DNA of 64,000 bases from positions 137,291,423-137,355,422 of the forward strand of contig OY998181.1 of assembly GCA_963921935.1 (NCBI GenBank). Reading direction: 5' to 3'. Position numbers and translations under genes: made by a program. Positions within the stretch are counted from its first letter, which is position 1, and the number at the start of each line of letters is the position of its first letter. Positions 34,490 to 47,456 of this stretch are shown here, one piece after another. Below the pieces are notes generated by a model that saw only the letters and a list, made by a program, of their open reading frames with translations, did no database searches and had not been told where the DNA came from. This DNA is from Galeruca laticollis (Eukaryota > Arthropoda > Insecta > Coleoptera > Chrysomelidae).

Positions 34490-37440
34490 AAAAGTCAAAT
34501 TCATTTGAAACAATTGTAAACGAACGTTTTTATTTTCACCCAATCTTTGTTTACCACTATTTCTCCATATTTTTTTAACAAGTCTTCGCTCTCATATTTC
34601 CTAGGCGTTATCTTATTTTTTATATGTACGGCAAAATATTTACAAACAAGTTCTTTTTCTTACGCACTCCACCTAACACGTCGCTTTATTTTTTTATGTT
34701 TTCGTGCATAATCTTATTTTTTGATCCCTTTTACCTTCATCAGCTTTAACGTTTATTTTATATCTTTTTAGTTTATTTTCTTGCTCTTGATATTTTTCTG
34801 AGCTTCTTAGCAATTTTGTTCTGTTCGACACTTTTGCAGCTAATTTTATCTCTGTCTCCAAGTCCTCACTACTGGTTTCATTGTCCGATGCTTTTTTTCC
34901 TTTTTTTTTGCTTTTATCACAGTTTCATCCCCAATATTTTCGAGTAATTCTCCTTCTGATTCAGAACCATAATAAACCTCTTTGTCAAGTTCAATTTCAC
35001 TTAAACTCTTACCTCGAAATTCCTTTCCCTTGCATTTTTCTAATAAAGGAAGCACTTTTGCTACCTTAGCCGCCTGGTAAATATCCTGAGGTAATCTAAA
35101 ATAAAAAAATGTTCTATTTAATTAATTCAAATAACTAATACGTTATTTAATGAAAATCAAAAAAGTAATATAAAAACTGACCTGTAAAATTCAGAGTGCG
35201 TCTTTTTTGTATGGCCCATGACCTTGGCTATTTGTTCCATCTCGTCTGATTCCATTGTCATCAATTGCAGAGTTGTAGTTTTGTGCCTTCTGAATGTAGT
35301 CGATGTTAATAATTTGGGTTCTTAGGGACCACACTTTTTAGCCAGACATCTAATAACTTGCATTCCCGTCATCCATTTATTTTCAGAATTCGGATTAGCG
35401 AATAAGTATGGGTTCGACATCGGCACCAAACCAGAAGCTAACCTCATATTTAGTAAACAGGTAATATATTTTTTAATTCTAGGAGAAAATAGTATTGGCA
35501 CTGGTTTCTACCCTTTTCCGCCTGTTATGACTCTTTTAAATTTATTGCTTAATATCTTTTCAGTTGTATTAAGTGACTCGGTGAAAGCTTCTTGTTCACT
35601 CCGTTGGTTTTCGATTTTATAAGTTTCTATCTTCAAATATTGTACATCAGCCACCCGTTTTCTATAACGGTGTGAGCAAGTACACATTCAGATAAAATTT
35701 TATAGTTTTTTTTTCACTTCTATATGATTCTTTAGTTCTTCGTAAGCTATGCTGGCAAGGTCATTGATGTAGGTTTTGAATAAAAGTATATCCCTCGTTA
35801 ATGGTAATCTAACTGGTTCCTCCCATTGTCTTTCTTTCAAGGTTTCCAAAGCAAGACTTGATATTTCGTTGCACCAATGCCCTTCTATTAACTGTCTTAA
35901 ATCTTTAATTTCACTCTTCTTTTGATCTCTATTAGCCCATTTTATATTAGGAAGATTCTTTTTCTCTAATACAGTTTTAAACGCAACATTGCAAATTAAT
36001 TTTAAATTTGTTACCATGTGTAATGCTAAGGATGGTGCATTAAAGCTCTTATTTATATCATCATAGCCACTTATGATTTTGGCAGCCGATAGAAGTGTTC
36101 CAAAGAACTCAGGTCTAAGCCAGTCAAAGAAGGTAATTATCGTATCATTCATCGATTTGATTGCTATCAGCATTCTTGCCATTTCGCTTACTTTATTAGA
36201 TACAACATTGGCGATCTTTTGTGTTTTGCCAAAATACTTTCACCATACAAACAAAATAACGGGTCATTTTTTGCTACCTCACTAATATTATCCGCTCTCA
36301 TTATATCAAAAACCTCTTTTTTAATTCGAGAATTTCTTAGATATTCTTGATTTTTTGTGATAAAACAATATAATAAACATTTATTATGAATTTTAGTGCG
36401 ACAAAGGCAAAATATTACACCAAACTTAATATTAAAAAGCTTGTAAATATTTTCAACGTACCGGAGTTTTCCGAAGGTTTCAGCTGACATATTCAAGATT
36501 TTGATAGCCACTTCCATTCAATATTCTTGATACGCATTCCTGAAATCGAATTTTTTTAAATAGCATTAACAAAATATACCGAAATCAATTATTAGACTTC
36601 ACCTTTATTTCCGCTACTTTTTTGTCACTGACTTTGACTGGGTGCTCAACTGGATTATTTCTTAATTGAGTTTTTCAAATTGTCATAACATATCTTTTTC
36701 ATCCATATTCGAGGACGAACTTGAAGAGTAATCTGAAGGAATATAAATAGACTCAATGCTTGAGTCTTTAAAATCATCACTTCCTTATAAGTCCATTTCC
36801 TTAAATTCAGAAAGTAAATATTTTGAACCGTTATCATTATCTGGTTTTAAATGTGTGTCAGATCTTTTAATAGAAGTTTCAAAAATTTTCATATTTTTGA
36901 GATTACTATATTCAAGTTTCTTGGTTTTATCCTTTTGATACTTTGTTGGTAAAGATAAGATGAGGTTGTTCTCAGGCATAGTTTCAAAAACGAGTTCAGG
37001 TATGTTTGAATTCTGTTCACCAGAATATTCTGGCAATTGCTTTTGAAAAGTGACTTCGTTATAAACGTTTTCTTGGATCCAACAACATTCCCCAGGAACT
37101 TCATTACTATTGCAAAGTTCTGAAGTTTTGTAGTTTGTTAAATACTCTTCAGTATTTTCTGATTCACAGGGGATATTAGACATTATTGTTGAGAACTTCG
37201 TAAGTTTTACTTTTTCTGTTAAATCAGTTTTATCACTTGTCACGGCTAATTCACTTCCAGTTGGTAAGGTTGCCCAAGAGTTAGCAGGTATTGGAATATT
37301 TGACAGAATACCAATTATCATCTGCGATGATGATTTACTGAATTCTCTGTTACAAATATCGTTCTCATCCACAGAATGAGACAGAGATTTTTCAGATTCC
37401 CAAGATGTAGAGATACTGAGAATACTGGTAACACTAACAT
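34490..37440 (-). pseudogene. Tyrosine-recombinase-like gene B
   Basis: Most complete copy of this family here. Right to left: a Ser/Glu-rich N-terminal frame (37440-36785), then KKEVFDIMRADNISEVAKND (near 36300) and, after a frameshift at about 36185, SMNDTIITFFDWLRPEFF, KIISGYDDINKSFNAPSLAL, EGHWCNEISSLALETLKE and RLPLTRDILLFKTYIN. The catalytic part (35640-35185, with stops) has VTRRRVADVQYLKIE, PYLFANPNS, TTFRRHKTTTLQLM (Arg/His box) and VMGHTKKTHSEFYR (His and Tyr). An intron (donor GTCAGT near 35183, acceptor TTTTAG near 35098) precedes LPQDIYQAAKVAKVLPLLEK and an acidic tail to 34846. A decayed WS-type module (RRVRWSA-EKELVCKYF) lies at 34680-34490. Related to Crypton-type recombinases; several stops make it a pseudogene. 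Confidence 0.65.
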
Positions 37441-37453
37441 TTTCCGATACATA

Positions 37454-38745
37454 CCGTAAAGTGGGGTTACTTCGCACAAAATTTCTGATTTTTTAAAAAT
37501 ATCTCTGATTTTATTGGGAATTATACCGCCAGCTCTATATATATGAAATTTTCACCCTTTGGCTACTTAGTGTTGTTTTAAGAAGGCATAAAATTTATAA
37601 CAACCGCTTTTTTTAAAACTTCAAAAAGTTGGCAAAGTTACCTCGGTTTTGGGGTTACTTTGCCAACTACCTTAATTGCGTGTTTCTGAAGCGTAAGCCT
37701 CTGTAAAGGTTACTTTGCCCTCCATTAATGTATTTTAAAAAAAGAAAATTTTAATAAGGGCTAAAAATACTTTTTCAACATTAATATATATAATATATTT
37801 AAGAACATTGAGCAACACAGAAGGTTTTTCTGGAAATAATACTGATTCATAAATAACACAAAATAAAAACAACTTAATTCTTAACTCTAAGGTAAACACA
37901 GATGAAATTAAAAAAATAAAAACAGTCTTAAAACTTTTACATAGGTAAAAAAGAACTAAACCAAGTTAAATTTGGTAAAATCAACATTTTCAAAGAAAAA
38001 AATTTGTCTTGATGTTGACGTAAGTTTTGGCGATTCTAAAATAGTCACAATATTCTGTTCAACAATAATAACTGTATCATCAATGTTAGGAAAATAAAAC
38101 TTATTTTGTGGTTTTAGCCTTAAAAACTTTACATGACAACAGTCGTTTTCCTTTTCGATGACTTGCGCAACGAAATGCTTGTATTGTTTTTTTCCTAAAA
38201 GTGCTACAACTATGAAATCTGATTCTTTTACTCCATCTAATTTCGATTTATTTTCAGTCTTGTGGGTTACTATATCACGGGAGCAATGAGCCTGGGGATC
38301 ATCACTTCTGTTATCAGTCTTTTGGCAAGGTTCTTCATCTAATTCTACTTCGTCTTCAGATTCACTTTCCGTTTCGGCCCAGTCATTTTCTTCATTTCTG
38401 TCAGTTTTATTAAGTTCCTTTTCTTGCGGAGTATTCGTCGTAAAATCCTCAGTTGCAACCGATTTTCCAGGTTCTATTTTCAGCATCTTCTTTCTCTTCG
38501 GAGCGCTGGATTTTGAAGGTGTTCTACTTTCCTTAAGGAAATCCAATAGTGTCGCTTATATCAGTGTTCGTTTCCTGAAATCTTTTATCCGGCATGCTCG
38601 TAAGGACTTCTCTGTTACAAGGATATATTCCAGTTGCTCTGAATCCATTTTGTATGATTTGTGGATCTTTTAATTTTATCTCTTCAATTAGTTTTTTTAT
38701 TAAGTGGGGGAAGGCTATTGTGTTTACTGAACTGTGGATTTTTTG
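37454..38745 (-). pseudogene. pogo-type transposase C-terminal relic and 3' end
   Basis: From 38745: NTIAFPHLIKKLIEEIKLKD, NGFRATGIYPCNREVL and MPDKRF, the end of a pogo/Tigger DDE_1 transposase domain. After a frameshift near 38550 the tail frame (to 37956) has an acidic region and a beta-rich end (DFIVVALLGKKQYKHFVAQV, KFYFPNIDDTVIIVEQNIV, FENVDFTKF) common to insect pogo-like proteins. The catalytic core is lost at the junction with the BEL fragment. The element's 3' end is at 37454 (CCGTAAAGTGGGGTTAC after TA), with subterminal copies of GGTTACTTTGCC at 37628-37642 (inverted), 37653-37667 and 37708-37719. It interrupts the N-terminal side of gene B. Confidence 0.65.
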
Positions 38746-38749
38746 TTTT

Positions 38750-40891
38750 GTATGTAGTTATTATGCGTCGGTAGGTCGAGATACTCTCGCATAAAGGCAG
38801 AATATTGTTCATACAATTCGGGTTGCTTGAGCAGTCGGTGTTCAAGAGAGTGAAAACGATATAAAGCCAGATCTCGTATACCAGGAAACGTAGGATTAAT
38901 TTCCCGAAAAGGTAACGATACAACATATTGTCCTGACGGTTTACGAGAAAAATTATCTTTGAAAAGATCGTCACACAAAATATCATCGGGATTAAGGGGA
39001 ATGACTTCAGGAACCGTTTCTATTTCCCAGAAAGTTTTCAAAGTAGTATCTAAGGAGACCTTGGAAACGGTGTGGCATAATAAAGAGGTGACAATAGGAT
39101 TCTTGACATGAATCGGACCCATGACAACGTAACCAAATACAGTGTTTATGGCGTCGGGTTCACCTGAATTTCCAGAGATCTTACCTGAGAGCAACAATTT
39201 AGGAAATAAATCAGCTCCGATTAATAAGTCGATCGTTCCTGGTCGATAAAATTTAAAATCTGCTAGCGAAATATTAGTTATTGGGATCGATTTTAAAATC
39301 AGGCATAGGATCACAAATTTTGTCTAAGACTAGAACATCAAAATTAAAAATAGGAAAGTCCCTAGTATGCGGACAAATTGAAAGGGCAACTTTTCCAGTC
39401 TGCAACTTAGAGTTCATAGACGCGAGACCATTAACTTCAAGGGTACATTGAGACTGAGGGATACCTAAAGTATTTAATGCTTTACGGGTAATAAAAGAAG
39501 TTTGGCTGCCGCATTCTAAAATAGCTCTTAATGGTCGCCTACTACCTTTATTATCAAGGGCGTCAACCACAGCTGTGGATGACAAAACTCCCTTTTCAAC
39601 AGGGGATTGGAGTCCAAATAAACTAGTGTTACTTGATTGACTTGAAGACGGAAGGTTCGGGTTGAAATTAGGGGAAGTGTCGGTAGAATTTGAGATTGGT
39701 GTATCGAAATGCAATAGAGTATGATGAGTCTTGGATTTGCAAGTCCGAGAAGTATACTTGGAGCGACAGGAACGAAGATCGTGAGAGGAACTCAAACAAT
39801 TAAAGCATAGATGCGATTGTTTGCAATAACGATGGCTTTCTGAAGGACTTTTACTTAAAAATTGATCACATTGGTAAATAGTATGGTTTTGTTTGCATAA
39901 AATACAATGTTGATTAGACAAATTAGTAACTAACAAAGTTGAAGAACGAGTTTTACAGGAACCTTTTGAAAATAAGGGTGGATCTTTCGATCGGAAATAT
40001 TTCGATGAAGAAACATTTAAATTACTGTAGTCGTTCAACTGGGTTTATAAAAATGCAATCAAGCTTGTGAAGGTGGGGATATCTGTTGATTTATGTTCCA
40101 TTTCAAAGAGACGTGCGATTTCTGGAGTTAACCTAGAATATAACATATTAAACATAATGAAGTCCCACTCATCTGTAGGTAAACCGATCACTTGGAGAGC
40201 AGACATATTTTCTAAAAATGTATCAATAAGTTTAGACAATGTTTCAGCAGTAACCATATTTAATTTTGGGGTCTGTTCAAGGGCATCCCAATGAGCTTTG
40301 GTACAACATCTTTGATTGGTATATCGCTTGGTAATAAGGTCGTAAGCAATATCATAATTATCGGCAGTGATTTTTAAATTACGAATTAAACCTAGAGGGG
40401 GACCTTCTAACGACGCTTTTAAATACTTTAGTTTTTCTACATCTGACAGATTGGTTGTTGTGGATAAGAGAATCAAATAAATCTAAGAACGATGCGAATT
40501 CCTTTACATCACCTGAGAATTTGGGAAGATCAATTTTTGATATTCGAATTAGTTTGTGAAAGAGCACTAGTATTAGCAGTAGATTGGGAACTGGAAATGT
40601 CGAAAAGCTCGGAACATATTAGTTTGGTTTGAAAATACTGCGATAAAAAGCTACACGAATTTGGTCTTCAGCTTCGAGGTCTGGTGGATCTGGAAGCGCC
40701 ATAAATTTGGCAATCACTGAATCATGATGTTTTACAAAAGTATCACGAATTGACCCTAATTCAGTTGCACGAATTTGTAAAAGAGGACGAACGGACTTGT
40801 CAGTCTTACTTTGATTGGCTAAACCGCTCAATATTTGAAGATCATTTAAGGTGGCTTTACGATGAAAACGATACTGTTGGACTCTATCCAT
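38750..40891 (-). pseudogene. BEL/Pao gag-protease-pol relic 1
   Basis: Gag starts at ATG 40891 (MDRVQQYRFHRKATLNDLQI). DUF1759-type blocks follow in shifted frames (DLPKFSGDVKEFASFLDLFD; LKYLKASLEGPPLGLIRNL). Then come three Cys/His knuckles (CILCKQNHTIYQC, CKQSHLCFNCLSSSHDLRSC, C...THHTLLH) and a BEL protease (DUF1758) region where the active site reads AILECGSQTSFI; the usual Asp is Glu. Next is the flap/strand IDLLIGADLFPKLL and the start of the reverse transcriptase (FSRKPSGQYVVSLPFREINP; RFHSLEHRLLKQPELYEQY). The frame stops near 38750, where the pogo fragment begins, so the polymerase, RNase H and integrase are missing. Confidence 0.8.
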
Positions 40892-41250
40892 TGTAAATAA
40901 AATAAACAGAAATGTCGAAGCAAAGGAAGCAAATTTCCAATAAAATGTTGCGAATGAATTGAATCTAATTTCAAATGATATTGTACAGACTACCGGTGAC
41001 TAACTGTAAAATTTGAAATAAACAAATGATTTAATAGAATTGTTGAATCACCCAGTATAGTAAAAAGGATAGAAAACGTAAAGCAAAAAAATAAGTAATA
41101 ACCATGAAATTGAACAGTTGATAAGAAAAGTAAAAATGTGAGTTCGCTATTTACGATAAAAACGCGCAGATGGCAAAAGGATAATTAAATAGAAGTATAG
41201 CGAAAAAAAAATTTGAATTATCACTCAAAAAAATGAAAACTATTGTGTAA
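40892..41250. other. BEL 5' leader, no gene seen
   Basis: Sequence upstream of the BEL gag start, interrupted by piggyBac 4 at a TTAA. Probably leader/LTR, but no LTR pair or primer site could be fixed. Confidence 0.3.
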
Positions 41251-43653
41251 TTAACCCTTAACTACCTGGGCTTCAAAAGTATAACGTAAATACCTGGGTG
41301 TGGTCTGATAAGCCCAAAAGGTTGAGGACCCTAGCAATTATTTTTGGACCAATTATTTGGGGAGTACATAGTAGTACATTCCCTATAGTATAGTTTAAAA
41401 CATTATTGCACAGCGTGTGTTATTATTTTTTCATTATTTTAACCTTGATCTATAAAATACTATAAACATGACAACGAAAAAAGACACTGATGAAAAAAGT
41501 GAAATATTATTTATTAACCTTAAAAATAACATAATATAAAATTCTCAAGATAAGAAATAAACATTAAGAAAACAAATGGTAGTAAAAAAGCTACTTCAAA
41601 TGTATTTTCTCAAAAAAATCACAACCGGTTAATTTTGCTTATTTTTCGGCAACACATTTTCTCTGCATATTTTATTTGAACATTCCAAACAGATTGGTTT
41701 TTTACAATTATAACATAAGTAAAATGTTTTCCGTCTCTTTTTTGGATCGCATGTATAACAAATTTTTCTTCACTTACTGGCGTGTACTCCTCCCGTACTC
41801 CAAGTATTCTCCTGATACAGGCGCGCAATTCAAACGTGAGGCTGTTGCAGGTTACTCTTCAATTCAAATGCGGTGTTACAAGTTCTCGTGCTAGTTGTTT
41901 CATGAATTTGAACCGCGTCGTTTCTTCATGATTTTTCTGGGCATTATACAGGATGTATGCATTTACAGAGCTTATATCTAAAATGCGATAGAAGAATGCC
42001 ATGGGCCACCTTCTTGTTCTTCTTCCGCAACTGTAATTTGCGCATTTCTCATCAAGAGCGTCTACTCCTCCTTTGGTGGTATTGTAATACTGTATTATTT
42101 CAGGCTTTCCATCCTCCTCGCTCTTTTGATGGTGCATTGATGATACCAAAATGACGGATATATTTTTTTTAGGAACATGAGAAACCAAAGTCATTTTGTT
42201 TGTAAATCCGTATAACGTTGATCCAACTATTCTACTTCTATTTGGTAAGAACTCTTGGGGAATCTCCCTTTTATTTTTTTTCATAGTTCCAACATATGTG
42301 AGTCTCCTTGTAGCTAGTTCGTTGACCAGTTCGATGGAACTAAACCAGTTATCTGCTGTTACGTTACGATTCGTGTTACATATGTTTTTTGTCAAACGAA
42401 TCACAGCTTGTGCAGGTTTTGACATTTTTCTTTCTTCGGCGTTTAAAGTAAAGCCATCGCTGTCTTTTCCGGTGTAAAGATAGGCGTTATGAAGATATCC
42501 GTTTCTTGCGTCAGTTATGCACATCAATTTTAGCCTATATTTTGCAGGCTTATTTGGCATATACATTTTAAATTTCGAGCGTCCTCTAAAGGCTACTAAC
42601 ATTTCGTCGACGCACGTCGTTTGTCCTACAGAATACACTTTTTTGCAATTCTCTATAAACATATCAAAAATACTACAAATGGCAGCGGCAGGATTTTCTT
42701 TTTTGCGTTCATCTCGGGTTTGTGAATTGTCAAAACGAAGGCTGGATAAGAGTATTGCAAATCTATTTTTTCCCATTACGCATCGAAATATATCGCGACC
42801 AGTTCCATGTGTAGCAAAGAGAGAATCCAAATCTTCGTGATTAGATTTGAAAATTGCCGAGTAAAACAATAACCCAATAAATGCTTTCAATTCGGTAATA
42901 TCTAATTCTTTTACCGTCGATTTTTCCTTGTAATTCGGTCGTTGTTGAGCAAGTTTTTCATTTGTCCAACGTACAATTTCATTTAAAATTTCCTCATCTA
43001 CTAAATAACTCCACACAGCGACAGGAGATTCACTTTCGTTTCGCAAGTTTCCGCGAAGTCCTGGGATATGCATTACAATGTTATGTTTTTTAGTTTTCGA
43101 GCGACTAAGTGCCTCCTGCTTGGACCATTTGAAGCGATTTTTACCGAAATAATTTCTTACTCCGTAACGCAGTATATCGTCATCCTCCGATTCTTGTTCG
43201 TCTTCAGTTTCGACTGTATCGTGCGCAGGAGCTTCAACTTCATTATTTTCGCAGTTTTCCTCCTCTAACTCAATTTCTGAATCCGAATCATGTTCAGATA
43301 AAATGTATTCATCTCTAGGCACTTCCACCTCACTATCACTAGAGTCATCATACCAGTCTTGCAACGTTTGTTCGAAATTAAAGTCACCATACCGGACACT
43401 TTTAGAACAACTCGGCTGATCGGCCATACCGTAAATACCTGGGTGTGGTCTCTACGACCACTCGCGCACTTCAAACTGAAATATTATTCACAAATCGACA
43501 AACAACCCTATCAGCGGCTGGATATAGACTAATTATAAGTCGACTGAAGAATACATGAGCGGGTAGGTGTGTAGGCTTTACGAGTGGGGGGAATTCGGCA
43601 AGTCGTTCCGCTTTTTGGGCCTGAGAGACCACACCCAGGTAGTTAAGGGTTAA
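41251..43653 (-). mobile_element. Complete piggyBac element 4
   Basis: TTAA at 41251-41254 and 43650-43653. Both ends start CCCTTAACTACCTGGG, a perfect 16-bp terminal inverted repeat. Extra copies of ACCTGGGTGTGGTCT lie at 41288 and 43438, the latter inverted relative to the adjacent end and just upstream of the start codon. The 2.4-kb element holds one transposase gene on the minus strand. It sits in the leader region of BEL relic 1. Confidence 0.92.
41640..43427 (-). pseudogene. piggyBac transposase 4, near-intact
   Basis: Starts at ATG 43427 (MADQPSCSKSVRYGDF) with an acidic N-terminus, then NYFGKNRFKW and NIVMHIPGLRG. The DDE-like core holds all three Asp: TTCVDEMLVAFRGR, VTADNWFSSIEL and KGGVDALDEKC. 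The main frame runs 522 residues to 41859 (RELVTPHLN). The family's zinc tail follows in other frames (YTCDPKKRRKTFYLCYNCKK, CLECSNKIC, to about 41640), so one or two small indels near the end truncate the protein. Otherwise full length. Its ends are intact, so it could still be moved in trans. The promoter is expected in 43428-43649. Confidence 0.88.
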
Positions 43654-44555
43654 TCAAAGAAAAACACGTCTGTTCAAATCTCCGTTTGGAAATTATAATA
43701 TTCAATAATCAAACGACCAGTTACTCATTCCTCTGGGAGATTAACCGGCCGGCGTTGTATAGCGATATAGCTTCAATCACACACCGTTGTACTCTAGCGC
43801 GCGGTGAATGTCTTAATGGTACGATAATTTACACACACACGGTACAAAACTTTGACGAGGTGAAAATGTCAACGTTGCGCGGTTGAATTTAAAATATATA
43901 ATGCATATCGGGATTTAATCACGAACACTCTGTTTTATACAATACTTGTTTGTTGCTCTTTGTACGATCCACAATTAAGGTCCTATACATTTTTCACGTA
44001 TCGATCATCGTTATCGGGATATCGATCAAAAACCCCATAAAATTGGGGAGAAAAAATTTCCAGTCAGTAAGACTGTGCCCGGTTTTGATTTAGCCACTCG
44101 CACGGTTGTATCCACACGTTAAAATCGATGAATGGTTGTTTAGGGAATTATTGCAATGCAAAATAAATTAATACACCAGCCAAATTATAAATCAAACCCA
44201 TGAAATTTATTGATCAAATAATTTTTGGCAGCAAAAAATAATACAATCTATTGTGTTTACAAATAACCACTTCAAATTGTAAGCAGTTTTTATTATCTTT
44301 TCGGTACTTAATCTTTTTGACAATTCTCTGATTAATTTTTTATTTTTATTTTAAATTAGTACAAGAACTAATACAAACGATATTTTTAACAATTATTGTA
44401 ATTTATAGATAGGCTACATTCCAAGGTACCATCTATTTAAAGACACTTGATTTGGATCTAGCACAAGAAGAAGATTTTGAGGAGTTGGCAGGTGTGACAA
44501 GAGAAACAAAGAGTTTATTGCAACGTTAAAAAGACAGAGGAGTCCTACTAAAGTT
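43654..44555. other. No gene seen
   Basis: Mixed-composition sequence, GC-richer near 43730-43870. It may include an LTR of BEL relic 1 split by piggyBac 4, but no duplicate LTR confirms this. Confidence 0.35.
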
Positions 44556-44560
44556 TTTGT

Positions 44561-44863
44561 TCTCTCTTATCTCTTCAATTTCTGTTATTGCGTCTGTCAA
44601 CATCTTGAAGTAGGCCATAGAATTTGCTTGATGTCCTAGCTCTAATGTTTGTATGTCTTTTTTTATTGCCATCAGAGCTGAATTTATTTCTTCAACGATG
44701 CTCGTCTCTTTTTGGTTGAGAAGGTACGAGGTTTTTTGTGATTCTTCCCTCCTACTATTGGCTTGGTCGTCCAGCTCTTTACAATTGTTTGAGTGATCAA
44801 AATCCGTCCCAACAATCTAGCAACTTTTAGTCTAAACTCTTGTGAACACTTTTCAGGATTCTC
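44561..44863 (-). pseudogene. Unknown coding fragment, left half
   Basis: Minus-strand frame starting right at the Harbinger 3 edge: ENPEKCSQEFRLKVARLLG, TQTIVKSWTTKPIVGG, then after a frame change SIVEEINSALMAIKKDIQTL and MLTDAITEIEEIREN, a helical, coiled-coil-like end. The other half is at 48164-48290. Removing the insertion and one CAA copy would leave a continuous frame with the reading that ends TAYYLL. Probably a C-terminal piece of an older transposon-type protein. Family not recognised. Confidence 0.4.
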
Positions 44864-45050
44864 CAATGCCGGGTCCACATTAAACCGACAAAACAAAAAC
44901 ATAAAACAAAACAAAAACAAAACATCTTTAAAACTTTTATGCAACAAAACAGTTTCGAAACAAAGTCCACACCGCAGACCATTTATTCAAAACAAAACAG
45001 TAACAAACACTCCATGTTTCAGTTTTGTTTTTGCAGTCCACACTAGAAGC

Positions 45051-47456
45051 ATGTTTCGTTACCGTTTCCGTAATGTTGAAGAAGACGACGATTTCGTATT
45101 AATGGCTGGATATTATTATATTTTTTTAAATTTGAAGCGGAAAAAAAGACGTTTTTGGGTGAGGCCCACTTTGTGGAGTCGAAAATTTAATTACAGATAT
45201 CCGTGAAGACGATATTGGTTTATCAGGCGAGATACGTTCTAGTTTTACCAATTTTTTGCGAATGTCAAACGAAGATTTTGAAAGCTTATTAGAATTAGTT
45301 GGGCCAGTCATACACAAGAAAAATACGAATTTTAGAAATTCTATTTCCATAACAGAACGCTTAGCTGTTACCTTAAGATTTCTGGCAACCGGTGATTCAT
45401 ATCATAGTCTCATGTATCAGACAAGAATATCTAAGCAATCAATTTCACAAATTGTTCCAGAAACATGTGAAGCTTTAGTACAAGTTCTGAATGGTTTTGT
45501 TAAGGTAAGTAAATTAGCTTGCAATTATTTTTAATTGAAAACGCAATCGTATAATTTAATGGCATGTATTTTAATTTATTAAAAATAAGTACAGAATATA
45601 TATTTAAAAAAAATAAACACCTTGTCGACGAAGTTGATTATTCTCGGTCCCATTCATCAGTAACTATCGTGTTTTCATTCGTAAAGTCCATAGCTGATTG
45701 TGATGTCGGCTGAACAGCTGCGAGCGGCTCCAGGTAAGTGGGATTTGGCAGAGATTGTACACTGGACAGCTGTGAGTACGACTGGACGCTCGGCGGATTT
45801 GAATAAGTCTGCGAAATGGAAGAATGGTCAGTGGTAGTGGAATTTGGCAAAGATTGTACACTGGCTAGCTGTGAGTATGACTGAATGCTAGATGGATTCG
45901 AATAACTCTGCGAAATGGAAGAAGATGCTGGCGAGACTGTTGGTAAGCGAACGTATTGTGAGAGTTCTTGATGTACATGAGAAGTTTGAGGGGGTTCATT
46001 GTATTTGCCTAATTCGGCTTCGTATAGTAGATTATTTATTTGATGTTCTATGGTTATCTGTGCGTAACGAGTCGGTAAATTGCGCAGTTTTCGTGCAACA
46101 ATCTCGCCAAATATATCAAAATCGTCAGGCTGGGTTTTACGTTCTTGCCTGTCGTGATGCACAGACTTTATCATCGAATATATTTCTTCACATTGCTTGT
46201 CGGTAGTATTTTTTGCTACCGGCTTTTTCTTTATTGCTGATGTATTTTGTTCATGCGAAGTCGATTTTTCAATAGATGAATGGGGAACTCCATTCCTAGA
46301 TGCGTCTAGTTCTGTACCATCGTCATTATCGACAATAACTTCCGTTATTTCTTCTTCCCCTTCTTCGCTGCTATAGGATTCGTCCGATCTCTGTAACAAA
46401 GAGAAAAAAAGTAGCAATTACTGTGAATTTTTTAATAAAAAGGGAAGTCAAGTTCAGTCTAATTTAAGAAGATGTAACCCTCCGTTATTTATTTTTTGTT
46501 TAGGGTCATTTAGGGATTTTTTAGGAGATTTATGTAATATAATTCTAGTGACAGTCATGTATTTTAATTTGTTCAGAAGAAGGCATTAATTGACAGTGTA
46601 ACTCTAAATCACGATATTTTTGTTTCAGACACCTAGCAGTGAAGAGGAATGGAAACAGATTAGCAACGATTATAATAAAATTTGGAACTTTCCTTTATGT
46701 CTAGGCGCAATGGACGGAAAGCATATTTTAATTGAAGCTCCTGCTGTTAGTGGGAGTGAATTTTACAACTATAAAGGTACATTTAGTATTGTACTTTTTG
46801 CAATAGTGGACGCAAATTATAATTTTCTTTACGCTAACGTTGGATGCCAAGGCCGTATTTCAGACGGAGGTGTATTTAAAAATACCTCCTTTTATAAATT
46901 GATGGTAGATGGACGATTAAACTTGCCCCCAAAAACTATTCTTGCTGGAAGGAAAAACAAATCTCCTTATGTTTTTGTTGCGGACGATGCTTTTCCCCTT
47001 ACTCCTCATATAATGAAGCCATATAGTGGTCACCAAGAAAAAGGGTCTATAAAAAGAATATTTAATTACAGGCTTAGCCGCGCGCGAAGAGTTGTGGAGA
47101 ATGCATTCGGTATTTTGGCAGCCAAATTTCGCGTGCTTCGCAAACCTATATTACTACAACCCAAAAAGACTGAACAATTGGTTATGGCGTGCATTTACCT
47201 TCACAATTACTTACGGAAAAGCTTGTCATCTAGAAATAGGTACACACCACCAGGGAGTTTCGATATTGAACACTTAGATAGTGGTACACTTGAAAATGGT
47301 GAATGGAGAAAGATGACTGAAAATCAGCAATCTTTTCGAAGTTTAAGTCGCACTGCTCGAAAACCCTCACTGGAAGCCGCAGCCATTAGAGATGAATTCG
47401 CAGAGTACTTTGTTTCAGACCAAGGGCAAGTTCCTTGGCAAATAAAATACTGCTAG
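45051..47456 (+). pseudogene. PIF/Harbinger transposase 3, one frameshift
   Basis: Exon 1 45051-45504 begins MFRYRFRNVEEDDDFVLMAG and, after a frameshift near 45200, reads SFTNFLRMSNEDFESLLELV, ERLAVTLRFLATGDSYHSLM and KQSISQIVPETCEAL, ending at AAG|GTAAGT. Exon 2 starts at 46629 after TTTCAG and runs open to 47456: LCLGAMDGKHILIEA (first Asp), GRISDGGVFKNTSF, FVADDAFPL (second Asp), RRVVENAFGILAAKFRVLRK (Glu), and the end IRDEFAEYFVSDQG. The catalytic exon is intact; the single indel in exon 1 probably inactivates it. The intron (45505-46628) contains exon 2 of the antisense partner gene. HARBI1-like superfamily. Confidence 0.88.

Noticed and set aside
37441..37477. MRSNPTLR start of the Ser-rich frame at 37477
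   Set aside because: These first residues lie in the pogo end (CCGTAAAGTGGGG region), so the start codon is not the ancestral start of recombinase-like gene B.
44881..44945. AAACAAAAC-rich stretch near the left end of Harbinger 3 as a separate microsatellite
   Set aside because: It is part of the element's terminal region, with a related stretch at the other end.
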